A stretch of DNA of 64,000 nt, from positions 43,332 to 107,331 of the forward strand of contig JAEUIE010000025.1 of NCBI GenBank assembly GCA_016795155.1. Direction: 5' to 3'. Below the pieces are notes generated by a model. It did no database searches. It saw nothing but the letters and a program-made list of their open reading frames with translations, and was not told where the DNA came from. The DNA is from Planctomycetia bacterium. GTDB taxonomy: Bacteria; Planctomycetota; Planctomycetia; Gemmatales; HRBIN36. Each line of letters starts with the position of its first letter. The first letter of the stretch is position 1. The position numbers were made by a program, and so were the translations under genes. Positions 44,358 through 54,470 of this stretch are shown piece after piece.

Positions 44358-45211
44358 CCAGGCCACGCAGAATCAGGCAACAGACTACGCCAGGCCTGAC
44401 TATTGAGTGATACATCAGAAGGCCGAGTTTCAGAAGACTTCATGGATGTCTGTGTAACCCCCTGCACGAGTTGTGTGGAGACGCCAAGCAAGTTTGCCAG
44501 GGTACAACCCATTTCATATCGCGAAAGCCGCTCCGGTCCTCCCAGGTGTAATAGCCCAGAATAGTCACTGGTTGCAAGTCGGATCAACGCTTCTGCAGCA
44601 GCCTGAATGCCCAGTGGTGTTCTCCATTCATCAGTGAATAACTGTATAGGCTGACCTTGCCTGAGTGATTGCACCTGCTGATCGAAAAACAATCTTCTTT
44701 CTTTTGTCCCTTTACCCACCAGCAGGCTCAGTCTGCACACGAGATGTCCAGGATGATGCAACACAACTCGTTCCCCATCCAGCTTGGATTTGCCATAGAG
44801 TGTCTGTGGACAGGGTGGATCGTGCTCACTGTAATTCCCCTGACTCCCATCGAATACCAGATCCGTAGAGACATAGATCAATCGGGTAACACCTGCCACA
44901 CATAATCCCACCAATTGTCTGGTAGCTTCTCCATTGATGCGGAAAGCTCTCACCGGATCACGATAACATTCTGCAATGGTGGATAACGCTGCAGCATGAA
45001 TAACAGCAAGTGGTCTCGCCTGACAGAATGCCGCAGCCACCTGTTCTGGATCTGTCAGTTCCACAGGCATGAACCGTGCATCAAGATTCATGGGTAATAG
45101 CGAGCCGTGCCGCGGAGATGTCCAGGCAGTTACCTGGTATCCCGCTTTGCAGGCAGCTTTGACCAGCCGCTGCCCCAAATGACCAGAAGCTCCGGTTATC
45201 AACAATCGCAT
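44318..45211 (-). CDS. SDR-family sugar-nucleotide reductase (RmlD-like)
   Basis: Short-chain dehydrogenase/reductase of 297 residues, resembling dTDP-4-dehydrorhamnose reductase. The NAD(P) motif is ITGASGHLGQRL at 5-16. The active-site segment has STDLVFDGSQGNY and YGKSKLDGERVV (Tyr and Lys catalytic), and the C-terminal part has RTPLGIQAAAEALIRL. RmlD-family proteins make deoxysugars for surface polysaccharides, but no rmlABC genes are nearby, so the substrate is uncertain. The 3' end overlaps the convergent hydrolase gene by 40 bases. Confidence 0.9.
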   Translation of the reverse strand: MRLLITGASGHLGQRLVKAACKAGYQVTAWTSPRHGSLLPMNLDARFMPVELTDPEQVAAAFCQARPLAVIHAAALSTIAECYRDPVRAFRINGEATRQLVGLCVAGVTRLIYVSTDLVFDGSQGNYSEHDPPCPQTLYGKSKLDGERVVLHHPGHLVCRLSLLVGKGTKERRLFFDQQVQSLRQGQPIQLFTDEWRTPLGIQAAAEALIRLATSDYSGLLHLGGPERLSRYEMGCTLANLLGVSTQLVQGVTQTSMKSSETRPSDVSLNSQAWRSLLPDSAWPGYSEVVRQEWGTS

Positions 45212-45440
45212 GATTCAACCATCAAGTTTGATGCGTGCAATTTAACAGATCAACTCTCTGAATGCGATGAACTTTGCACTTTTCTCTTTCATCATGCATG
45301 GTCACGATACGAACCATTCGATTAATGAAAAATTACTGTACTTGGACATATTCTCTTGCTACGATCACCAGCACTACTGGAAGAGGCTATTCGATGGAAT
45401 GGTCTCAAGTAATACAACTCATAGGAAAGGTGCTCCGCCC

Positions 45441-45584
45441 ATGCGACTGGTATCAATGACCCTGGCTCTCGTATTGTGTTGTGGCTTGGCAGGTTGTGGT
45501 AGCGATAAGAAACCACCATTGGGTGGCACGCAGGCTACATCCACCGCCAACCCCATCGTTTCAGCCGCCAACCCCAAAAAGTAA
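45441..45584 (+). CDS. small lipoprotein, 47 residues
   Basis: Tiny lipoprotein read from an ATG at 45441 (a longer open frame starts at 45267 but its extra part is not protein-like). The signal peptide MRLVSMTLALVLCC ends in a lipobox LAGC with Cys at 19, leaving a 29-residue mature part (GSDKKPPLGG to SAANPKK). No function readable. It lies 84 bases before the TPR-kinase gene on the same strand; the Lgt-family protein encoded at 54471-55571 could be the enzyme class that lipidates it. Confidence 0.75.
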   Translation: MRLVSMTLALVLCCGLAGCGSDKKPPLGGTQATSTANPIVSAANPKK

Positions 45585-45668
45585 TACATAGATTGGTTCG
45601 CAGCAATTCCAAGGAGTTGCTGTGAACAGTTTCCATGTTGGTGACTGTTTTCTTTTGATTTGCTTTCC

Positions 45669-48359
45669 ATGAATGCTGGTGATCAACAAACTGCCTCCGA
45701 TACCAGGAACATGGATTCTGTTTCGGAGGGAAACGGAACAGCTAAAGAAAAAAAACAGGGAACAGTTGCTGCTGAACAAGAAATGCAGCAACTCGACGGA
45801 TTTGAGTTGGTCGAAGAAATCGGTCGTGGCGGCATGGGAGTGATTTTCCGTGCCCGCGATCTCGCCTTTGATCGTGATATTGCCATCAAGTTTCTGCAGA
45901 ATCGTTACACCAGCACTTCAACTCATGCACTGCGATTTCTCGAAGAAGCTCGCATCACCGGGCAGTTGCAACACCCCGGCATACCAGCAGTCCATCAAGT
46001 AGGCCGTCTGGCAAACGGGCGTCCCTTTCTGGTCATGAAACTCATCCGTGGTTTCACACTGGACCAGATTATCTGGAACAAGAAATCCAAGACAGATAGA
46101 AGTATTGTCAAAGGCGATCACATCATTCCTGAAAACTATCTGGGGATCTTTGAATCCATCTGTCAGGCAGTGGGTTACGCCCATGCCCACCATGTCATCC
46201 ACCGCGATCTCAAGCCACATAACATCATGGTTGGTGCGTTTGGTGAAGTACAGGTTATGGACTGGGGATTAGCCAAATATATTCAGCCCGATGTCCAGCA
46301 ACGCAATCTGGAATTTGAAAAACAGGATCCATTCATCACACTGGCTGCAGATGAAAGTGAAGTGCGAACCAGCAACTCAAACCTCACCGCGGCAGGCAGT
46401 GTATTGGGTACGCCGGGATACATGGCACCTGAACAGGCTCTGGGGGCCAATGAACAACTCGATACGCGCGCTGATGTTTTTGGTTTGGGTGGCATCCTCG
46501 CTACTATGCTGACCGGGCAACCTCCCTTTGTTGGAGAAAATCCTGATGCTACCAGGATGCTGGCGGCACTCGGTATGATCACGCCTTGCTTCGAACGGCT
46601 CGATTCCAGCCAGGGTGATCCTGATCTCATCGCACTGGCCAAACGCTGCCTGGCCGTGCAACGCGGTGAACGTCCTTTGGATGGCGGAGAGGTTGCCAAA
46701 GAAGTTGCCCGATTGAGAGCCTTGGCCGATGACCGAGTAAAGCAGGCGGAAGTGCAACGGGCCAAAGCGGAAGTCTATGCTCAAGAACAAAGGAAACGCT
46801 GGCGAAATACACTGTGGGCAGCATTGATTGTTGTCTCCGTCTTGCTCGCGGGAATCATTGCATCGACTTGGGGTTTTCTCCGTGCTGCTGCCAAGGAAGC
46901 GGAAGCAGTCAAGTCAGCAGATCAAGAACATCGCGCCAAGCTCGCAGAGAAAGCTCAGCGGGAAAAAGCGGTTGCAAAGGAAATGGAAACGCAATCTATT
47001 CTCGATTTCATGCTGAACAGAGTAATCGCCGCTGCCCGACCGGAGAATTGGGAAGGCGGGAAAGGATATAACGTCAAGCTGCGCGATGCCTTGGACGGTT
47101 CACTGCAATTCATCAGCGAGGAATTCAGCAAACAGCCTGTGATTGAAGCAAGGCTGCGATTAACGCTCGGTCAGTCATTCTGGTTCCTGGGCGACTATGC
47201 CCTGGCTGAAAAGCAATTGTCGCAAGCCAGAGAACTCAATGAAAAACACCTTGGCTCAACTGACAGGCAGACCATTCAGTCCATGCTGGAACTCGCCAAG
47301 GTGCAGTCTTCCCTGGGGCAACAGGAACCTGCCCTCAAGTGGCGAGAGCAGGCTTACCGCACTTGCCTGGAAACACTGGGAGTGGATGAACTCCTCACTC
47401 AGCGTGCCATGAGTGCATTGTCAGCCAGTTATGAGAAACTGGGGCGACATAGCGATGTCATGAAACTGCGGGAAGATGTCGTCAGGCTGGCAAAACAGAA
47501 ACTGGGTGCCACCCATGCATTCACTCTGATATCCATGACCAATCTGGCTCTGACCAATTATCAACTGGGAAAGCGTGACGAAGCCATTGAGATGTTGAAG
47601 GAAACAGCGGCTCTGCAGGAAAAGCATCATGGAGCAACGAATGTCTACACCCTGGCAACCTTGAGCAACCTGGCTGTCTACCTTGATCATCTGGGTAAAT
47701 ACACGGAGTCATTACCTATACATCTGAAGGTGCTTGATGCAAGGCGTGTCGCCCTGGGACAGGACCATCCCGATACTTTGAAAACCATGCGAAACCTGGC
47801 GTTCAGCTACAATGCCCAGGGCCGTACCAGCGAAGCGTACGACATAGTTCGCAGTGCTCTGCCTCTCCACGAGAAACGTTTGGGCAAGGATCATGCAGAA
47901 ACACTGGTATGTCTGCAGTCGAACATCACATGTCTATTTGATCTGAATCGCAGCAACGAGGCAGTACCCCTGATCAACGACTGTCTGCAACGCACGAAGG
48001 GGCAGCCCGCAAACAAAGATCTGGAAAGTGTCATGTACCTGCTTCGCTTCCGTCATGAACATGGCCAGCGTTCGATGGCTTCATGCATTGCCACACTCGC
48101 TGAATGGGAAAAGCTGCTGCCTCTGGATGGCGAGAACACCTTTGAACTTTGCCTGGCCTGGGCGCAACTGGCACAGCTCAAGAAAGAAAATGGCAGCGAT
48201 GGAATTGCAGAGGCAGACAAAGCCATGGGCTATTTGCAACAGGCCAGCGAAAAGGGGTGGAATGTTGTGAAAGCCATGGAAGATGATAAAAACCTGGCAG
48301 GTTTGCGAGGTCGCGATGACTTTCGGGTGTTGATGACGAAGTTGAAGGGGAAGAAGTAA
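45669..48359 (+). CDS. Ser/Thr protein kinase with membrane segment and TPR repeats
   Basis: Kinase of 896 residues. The kinase domain at about 43-350 has the glycine loop IGRGGMGVIFRARD, the Lys in IAIKFL, the catalytic loop VIHRDLKPHNIM, DWGLA in place of DFGLA, and GTPGYMAPEQA. A coiled coil and one membrane helix (AALIVVSVLLAGIIAST) follow near 375-395. From about 490 the protein has repeated TPR/kinesin-light-chain-like units (DYALAEKQLSQARELNEKHL, DEAIEMLKETAALQEKHHG). Such TPR-fused kinases are common in planctomycetes; the repeats would bind partner proteins on the other side of the membrane. Targets unknown. Confidence 0.93.
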   Translation: MNAGDQQTASDTRNMDSVSEGNGTAKEKKQGTVAAEQEMQQLDGFELVEEIGRGGMGVIFRARDLAFDRDIAIKFLQNRYTSTSTHALRFLEEARITGQLQHPGIPAVHQVGRLANGRPFLVMKLIRGFTLDQIIWNKKSKTDRSIVKGDHIIPENYLGIFESICQAVGYAHAHHVIHRDLKPHNIMVGAFGEVQVMDWGLAKYIQPDVQQRNLEFEKQDPFITLAADESEVRTSNSNLTAAGSVLGTPGYMAPEQALGANEQLDTRADVFGLGGILATMLTGQPPFVGENPDATRMLAALGMITPCFERLDSSQGDPDLIALAKRCLAVQRGERPLDGGEVAKEVARLRALADDRVKQAEVQRAKAEVYAQEQRKRWRNTLWAALIVVSVLLAGIIASTWGFLRAAAKEAEAVKSADQEHRAKLAEKAQREKAVAKEMETQSILDFMLNRVIAAARPENWEGGKGYNVKLRDALDGSLQFISEEFSKQPVIEARLRLTLGQSFWFLGDYALAEKQLSQARELNEKHLGSTDRQTIQSMLELAKVQSSLGQQEPALKWREQAYRTCLETLGVDELLTQRAMSALSASYEKLGRHSDVMKLREDVVRLAKQKLGATHAFTLISMTNLALTNYQLGKRDEAIEMLKETAALQEKHHGATNVYTLATLSNLAVYLDHLGKYTESLPIHLKVLDARRVALGQDHPDTLKTMRNLAFSYNAQGRTSEAYDIVRSALPLHEKRLGKDHAETLVCLQSNITCLFDLNRSNEAVPLINDCLQRTKGQPANKDLESVMYLLRFRHEHGQRSMASCIATLAEWEKLLPLDGENTFELCLAWAQLAQLKKENGSDGIAEADKAMGYLQQASEKGWNVVKAMEDDKNLAGLRGRDDFRVLMTKLKGKK

Positions 48360-48466
48360 AAATTGACTTTCTTGATTGATCCGTTGAGTTCTTAACTTCT
48401 TTTGTAGGCTAGTGATTCAGCCTCAATCGCCTTAGCAATTTTGATCGTGATCCGACAAAGTGGTTG

Positions 48467-48497
48467 AAAAAAATGCCTCAACCAGAGGTCGAGGCAT
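48467..48497 (-). terminator. intrinsic terminator of the isocitrate dehydrogenase gene
   Basis: On the minus strand the stem ATGCCTCGACC / GGTTGAGGCAT (11 pairs, one G-U, loop TCT) is followed by seven Ts. It lies about 60 bases after the stop codon of the gene at 48556-49839. Confidence 0.85.
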
Positions 48498-48555
48498 GTC
48501 GTGAAAGTGTCAAGAACGTTTGGGGTCGCAGCTGCTTACTTCGTGCGCGGCCCTA

Positions 48556-49839
<1,284 letters not shown>

Positions 49840-49944
49840 GAGAGGGTGACTCCGTGTTAAAGCGAGAGTAGGACGTTAGCTGTTTTAGGGGAATGGAGGG
49901 CGGTAGCTAGTGCTTCACGACCTTGAGAAATGAGAATAGGGAAG

Positions 49945-49964
49945 CAGCCCCTAATCAGGGGCTG
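49945..49964. repeat. hairpin between icd and the upstream gene
   Basis: Perfect 8-base stem cagcccct / aggggctg with a 4-base loop in the intergenic space upstream of icd. No T-run follows on the minus strand, so its role as a terminator is uncertain. Confidence 0.35.
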
Positions 49965-50001
49965 ACAAAATAATCATCATGTTCTTAACTGCGACAGAGC
50001 A

Positions 50002-51591
50002 CTACTTCTTCCGCTCTTTGGGTTCAAACAGGCTGTTATCGAGCTTGGCTTTGAAGTCGAGGTAGAAATGCCCAGAGACAAACCCAACACCCTTAACCAC
50101 CTCAGGATACCAGATTCCCGAAGGACTACGATTGAGCTTCTCGACTTGTCTCCAGAGCAATGGTTGATTCTTATCATCCCATTCGCCAATGTCATAACGC
50201 ATCACGAGATAAGTACGGGTCGGATCAACCCAGTAACGCTGAAGACGGGCAGAAGACTGAGATACAGTTTTTGAAAGCCTTGAATGGATGAGTGTGGTTC
50301 CCTCAAGTCCTTTCTCCTGGTGAGGCTTGACTTCTACGGTGTAAATCTGAGTTCCGATCTGGGGAAGTGGATAGCCGATGATCTCAGGTAGATAGTTGCG
50401 GGCATAGCCACGGTCCCAATCTATTGATGCTGAGAAGGTTTGCTTCTTATACTTTTCAATGCCTCTTTCATTAAGCAGATGGTTCTGCGCATCCTGCGTG
50501 TAAACAAACTTACCATCACAAACTTCCACCGTCATCCATTCCGCCTTCTTCGCTTCGTCCAGCCACCATGCTGTCGGATCTTCTAACTGAGCGGGCGGCT
50601 TAGCCATGTAAAAGTTCTTACACATTTCGATCCGCCACTTACTCTCCTTACGCCAAATCAACACATAGGGAGTATTGCCTCGGACAAAGACACCCCGATA
50701 TGCATCGAAATTATCACGACTTTGACGAATCACATCAACAATATGCGCCAGGCCTTCATTGGGGTAGCTGTCAACTAATTTGATGGTTTTCGCGAATCCC
50801 AGATCGTAGATATCGAGCGGCCCCTGTTCGGGATAGTCGATCTGAAACTGCAACTCATTCGGCTCATCCTTGCTGCGTGGCGTCAGGTTTTTGATGATGA
50901 GCTTCTGAGCTAAATGAGTGCCTGGATCCACCTGAAAGATCATGGTTACACGCTGATCTTTGTTGTCCTGCATCTGGCACTGAAGATGATACTCGGTCAA
51001 CTTCTTGCCATTGCTGGTGATGTCGTGTCGTTCCTGATGAACCACTTCCAGGCGTCGTTGAATCGTGCCCTCCAACTCATTCTTGTTCTGCAGAATGTCG
51101 GTGAATAACCTGTTCGTGGCCAGCAACGACTTACGTGATTCATCGTCTTCAGGCAGGCGAAAGATCGTCTTGGCCGAATCATCGTAACGGTAGATGACTT
51201 TCAGCTTGGAATCGTGATAGACCGCATCGCCTCTTCGCCAGGCGAGAATGCCTCGTGGCAGGCTGATCCAGTTCACACTGGGGTATCCACCAATTGTAGA
51301 GGACATTCTGATCCACTGCTTCTGCTGCATGGCCTGCACAACTTCGGCCCAACTGTCGTTCGGCCAAGCCAACCATGCGATGAACAACGTGATGCTCGCT
51401 GCCAGACTTGTTGCCAGCCAGAACCGGCGCTGCCTGCGACGTTTGAGGATCATTGGTTCAGGCCAGTTCTCGATCCGATCCACCATTCTGCGGATGGCAG
51501 CTTTGGAAACAGGTTGTTCCTTAATCTGGTCCACTGCTTTCTGCAATGCCCCGGTCAGCCGATCATCGAAGGAGTTCTCAGCAGTGTTCAT
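50002..51591 (-). CDS. putative membrane-anchored partner of the adjacent ECF sigma factor
   Basis: Protein of 529 residues. The ATG at 51591 follows AAGGAGG at 7 bases; it starts 2 bases after the stop codon of the sigma-factor gene, so the two are coupled. Residues 1-56 are cytosolic and basic near the membrane (KRRRQRR), a membrane helix is at about 57-76, and about 450 residues would be outside. The outer part is beta-rich with LolA/MucB-like features (MIFQVDPGTHLAQKLIIKN) and no catalytic motif. No zinc anti-sigma motif (HxxxCxxC) is visible. By position it is probably the anti-sigma factor or an envelope stress sensor (inference). Confidence 0.78.
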   Translation of the reverse strand: MNTAENSFDDRLTGALQKAVDQIKEQPVSKAAIRRMVDRIENWPEPMILKRRRQRRFWLATSLAASITLFIAWLAWPNDSWAEVVQAMQQKQWIRMSSTIGGYPSVNWISLPRGILAWRRGDAVYHDSKLKVIYRYDDSAKTIFRLPEDDESRKSLLATNRLFTDILQNKNELEGTIQRRLEVVHQERHDITSNGKKLTEYHLQCQMQDNKDQRVTMIFQVDPGTHLAQKLIIKNLTPRSKDEPNELQFQIDYPEQGPLDIYDLGFAKTIKLVDSYPNEGLAHIVDVIRQSRDNFDAYRGVFVRGNTPYVLIWRKESKWRIEMCKNFYMAKPPAQLEDPTAWWLDEAKKAEWMTVEVCDGKFVYTQDAQNHLLNERGIEKYKKQTFSASIDWDRGYARNYLPEIIGYPLPQIGTQIYTVEVKPHQEKGLEGTTLIHSRLSKTVSQSSARLQRYWVDPTRTYLVMRYDIGEWDDKNQPLLWRQVEKLNRSPSGIWYPEVVKGVGFVSGHFYLDFKAKLDNSLFEPKERKK

Positions 51592-51593
51592 GA

Positions 51594-52088
51594 TCAAACC
51601 TCCTTCCAGATGGGTTCCATGAGCGTAGCAAGCTTGGTGCGAGCCCGAAATAGGGTCATACCCACGGCAGCCGTTTCCATATCAAGCGTCTTCGCGATCT
51701 CGTCGTAAGACAAGTCTTCAAAGTAGCGCAGGCAGAAGACAGCTGCTTCATGCTCACTTAACTGCTGTAGCGATTCACGCAGCTGTTCACCGAGTTCTCT
51801 GTTTTCCATTGCAACATCGGGGGTCAGCGAATGGGTTGGCTCAGCTACGCTATCGAGCGCTGGGCTGGGCCGCCGTTGCCTAAGTCGATCAATGGCCCGA
51901 CAGACCGCCATCCGTCGCAGCCAGCCACCCCAATTCCTTACCGTTTTGTTCTTCCACTGCTTTACTGCTTCGGTAAAGACATCCTGGACGACGTCTTCAG
52001 CATCCGCAGCATTTCCCAACACCCGGCACGCCGTTGTGTAGACCATCGGTCCCCAGGTGCGCACCAGAACGTACCAGTTGGGTTCCAC
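51594..52088 (-). CDS. ECF RNA polymerase sigma factor
   Basis: ECF sigma factor of 164 residues if started at the GTG at 52088, which has AGGAG at 5 bases and gives the usual ECF opening MEPNWYVLVRTWG. A TTG at 52139 would add 17 residues but has no ribosome-binding site. Region 2 is at about 5-70 (ACRVLGNAADAEDVVQDVF, NWGGWLRRMAVCRAIDRLR). Region 4 is at about 100-155 (LSEHEAAVFCLRYFEDLSYD, VGMTLFRARTKLATLM). It is coupled to the membrane protein that follows, the usual arrangement of ECF sigma and anti-sigma. Confidence 0.92.
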   Translation of the reverse strand: MEPNWYVLVRTWGPMVYTTACRVLGNAADAEDVVQDVFTEAVKQWKNKTVRNWGGWLRRMAVCRAIDRLRQRRPSPALDSVAEPTHSLTPDVAMENRELGEQLRESLQQLSEHEAAVFCLRYFEDLSYDEIAKTLDMETAAVGMTLFRARTKLATLMEPIWKEV

Positions 52089-52176
52089 CCGTGCTCCTGT
52101 CTTCCAGTAAATTGCCTGTTCACTTATCTGTCGAATCAAGAGAGGTGTTTATAACATCTTTCATAAGATATCGCCT

Positions 52177-52860
52177 ATGGGATGGTTAACCCTGGATGCC
52201 ATGACTGCCCTGTTGCTGCGGATTACCCCATCACTCTTTGAATGGGCGTTGATCCTGCTTCCATTAACTATTTACCTACTTTGGCTCGGCTTCGAAGTTG
52301 GTCGTAAGAAGCAACCATATGTTCTCACAGGCAAATCGGATACCTGGCTGCTGCTCTTCGCCCTGTCAGGTTTTTTTCTGATTGGACCGTTTACCTGGAT
52401 CATTTCCCGCACCGCAGAAAAAGGTTTTTCAACGTATGCCATTGCCTATGCAATCTATCTGGCGGTTCTGATTCTCCTCGCCATGCTCTGGTTGCGTTCC
52501 CGAAAACAGAGCCTGGTGATCTACAACATTGAAGCAACAGCTTTTGAAAGAGTCTTTCGCCAGGCTCTCGACAGCATATCGGTTCCGTACCTGATGGTGG
52601 CAGGCCACATCAGTTTCAACAATCAGCAGCTTCTGATAGATATCGATCCTACTCCATCCCTATTCTGCGTTACTTTGAAATGGAATGGCGATAAGGCACT
52701 CTGGACTCCATTAGAGAACTCTCTCCGTACTGCAATGTTGAATGTAACGACCGAGAGAAACCCTGCTGGAGCTTTGATCCCGCTCTATGCCGCAGTCTTC
52801 CTCTGTTTTATCAGTATGAGCACCGTACTCTACGTCTGGTATTTGGCGTTTGTCTTCTGA
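52177..52860 (+). CDS. uncharacterised membrane protein
   Basis: Protein of 227 residues with about four or five membrane helices: PSLFEWALILLPLTIYLLWL near 15-38, then near 55-75 (LLLFALSGFFLIGPFTWII), 85-105 and the C-terminus (AVFLCFISMSTVLYVWYLAF). A soluble segment at about 115-190 lies between. No family recognised. Divergent from the ECF sigma gene; starts at 52177 or 52201 are both possible. It ends 1 base before the convergent ThuA gene. Confidence 0.78.
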   Translation: MGWLTLDAMTALLLRITPSLFEWALILLPLTIYLLWLGFEVGRKKQPYVLTGKSDTWLLLFALSGFFLIGPFTWIISRTAEKGFSTYAIAYAIYLAVLILLAMLWLRSRKQSLVIYNIEATAFERVFRQALDSISVPYLMVAGHISFNNQQLLIDIDPTPSLFCVTLKWNGDKALWTPLENSLRTAMLNVTTERNPAGALIPLYAAVFLCFISMSTVLYVWYLAFVF

Positions 52861-52861
52861 T

Positions 52862-53875
52862 TTACTTTCCGTAATCCGCCGGCTTCTTTCCTTTGACATG
52901 CCCATCGAATTTGAATGGGCTTGGTTTAAATTCACCAACAATCGTCACCTCGCTTTTGGCAGGTATCTTGTCCTCCAACCCCACCGCCCAGTAACAGCCG
53001 TTGACTAACATTCGTCGTGTACCTTCACTGGCTAAATCCTGAGAGGCGCCCATCGTCGTCGTAAAAACTCTTCCTGTTTTGCCTGAGTCGCTGGTGTAAC
53101 TGTTAGTCCATGCTACCGGCATCATCGGATTGTTCAGTTTTCCTTTCACTCCAGCAGAAGTGGATTCCAGGGTTTCAGTGACTTCACCCATGACGAGAGG
53201 TTGGCACGAAGATCGCAAAGGCAGATTCACCGTATAGACATCGGTCGTGCCGAAGATATCACCATCAGCAATGCCTCGCAGAATGGGATGTTCTTTCTGA
53301 TTGCTTACCAAAAGGCCTCGAGTTCCCTGCTTGCCATGCTGGCCATGGTGGTTCACCCAGGTTTCACCGAGAATGTGCTTGCCGAACCCACCCTTCCATT
53401 CCTGTCCAGTGGTGGAAAACTTCATGTAGCTGCGAGGTTTCTTCGTATCCATGTTAAAGGCATGGGTGGCAGTACGCATTCCCACCACCGGTTTGCCAGA
53501 CTGAATATAGTCGGCAATGGGTTTCATCTGTTCATCAGGCAGATCGCGATAGCGGGTGAAAATCACCATGAGGTCAGCATCAGCCAATGTCTGGGTGCCT
53601 GGGATATTGTCACGAACATTGGGATTGATGGTTCCATCCTTGGGATCGATGGCGAAGAGAACGGTACACCGGAAGCCATGATGTTTCGCCAGTATTTTGG
53701 CGAGTTGAGGCAACGCTTCTTCCGAACGGTACTCTTCATCGCCACTGATGAACACGATGTGCTTGCCTGCACCGGGGCCTTGTCCAGCTAGAATCTCCAG
53801 CCAGGGTTTGTCTTCCGCGATTAAACTGGAGTAACAGAATGCAGATACCAGGCAGGCAACGAACAGGTTTCTCAT
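52862..53875 (-). CDS. ThuA-domain protein (trehalose utilisation-like), exported
   Basis: Protein of 337 residues with a signal peptide (MRNLFVACLVSAFCYSSLIA). The ThuA domain (class I glutamine-amidotransferase-like fold) spans about 35-280: KHIVFISGDEEYRSEEALPQ, ADLMVIFTRYRDLPDEQM, GMRTATHAFNM, ETWVNHHG, and the segment with VAWTNSYTSDSGKTGRVFTT. ThuA proteins in planctomycetes are usually linked with sugar metabolism or cell surface; the exact role is unknown. The C-terminal tail ends GHVKGKKPADYGK. Confidence 0.9.
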   Translation of the reverse strand: MRNLFVACLVSAFCYSSLIAEDKPWLEILAGQGPGAGKHIVFISGDEEYRSEEALPQLAKILAKHHGFRCTVLFAIDPKDGTINPNVRDNIPGTQTLADADLMVIFTRYRDLPDEQMKPIADYIQSGKPVVGMRTATHAFNMDTKKPRSYMKFSTTGQEWKGGFGKHILGETWVNHHGQHGKQGTRGLLVSNQKEHPILRGIADGDIFGTTDVYTVNLPLRSSCQPLVMGEVTETLESTSAGVKGKLNNPMMPVAWTNSYTSDSGKTGRVFTTTMGASQDLASEGTRRMLVNGCYWAVGLEDKIPAKSEVTIVGEFKPSPFKFDGHVKGKKPADYGK

Positions 53876-53950
53876 GATGATGCTCAGGTAGGTAATATCT
53901 TCCGTACGGATGAGTATAACCTGAGCAGTGCCAACTGTCAGCTAGTGAAA

Positions 53951-54301
53951 TTAACGAAGATAATAAGGTTCCTGTTTCATCAGGGTCAGCATGATATCCA
54001 CTGGCTCTTCCACCGAAGCATCGGGCAGGAACTCAGACATGCCTTCCGAGGCTGCTAACTGAATCGCTGCTTCAGGTCGTCCGCGATAGCACCAGAGTGA
54101 AACAACCTGCCTGAGCACTTTAGCCCGGCGATAACATAACTCCCACGCACACTGCATATCCTCTTCGCGCAGATCAGATTCTGGGATACTTTCCGCTTTG
54201 TTGACAAGCCATTCCACCAGCACACGTGCTTCCGGATCAGCCAGTCCATAAGTGATGCGTTCATCGTGCATCACCCGCTGGATACATTCGGTTGTCATCA
54301 T
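53951..54301 (-). CDS. uncharacterised protein
   Basis: Protein of 116 residues, no signal peptide and no family recognised; acidic, mostly helical. The ATG at 54301 is preceded by a GGGGG stretch in a suitable position. Features seen: DPEARVLVEWLVNKAESIP, ELCYRRAKVLRQVVSLWCYR and a C-terminal LTLMKQEPYYLR. It sits between the ThuA gene and the divergent Lgt-family gene and is likely real because its frame is compact with no competing one. Confidence 0.6.
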   Translation of the reverse strand: MMTTECIQRVMHDERITYGLADPEARVLVEWLVNKAESIPESDLREEDMQCAWELCYRRAKVLRQVVSLWCYRGRPEAAIQLAASEGMSEFLPDASVEEPVDIMLTLMKQEPYYLR

Positions 54302-54470
54302 GAACAGGCATCCCCCGCAACTTGTCAGAACTTTTCCCCCGAACGTCTGACGTACGCCCTATAACAGCTTTTTCTTCAGACACAAGCCGAGTTGCTGGAG
54401 CCAATTGACATAGTTAAAAACGGTCGGGTTATGTAAGGTAAAAGTGTTACGTTTTTCAGGTGCGAATTGG

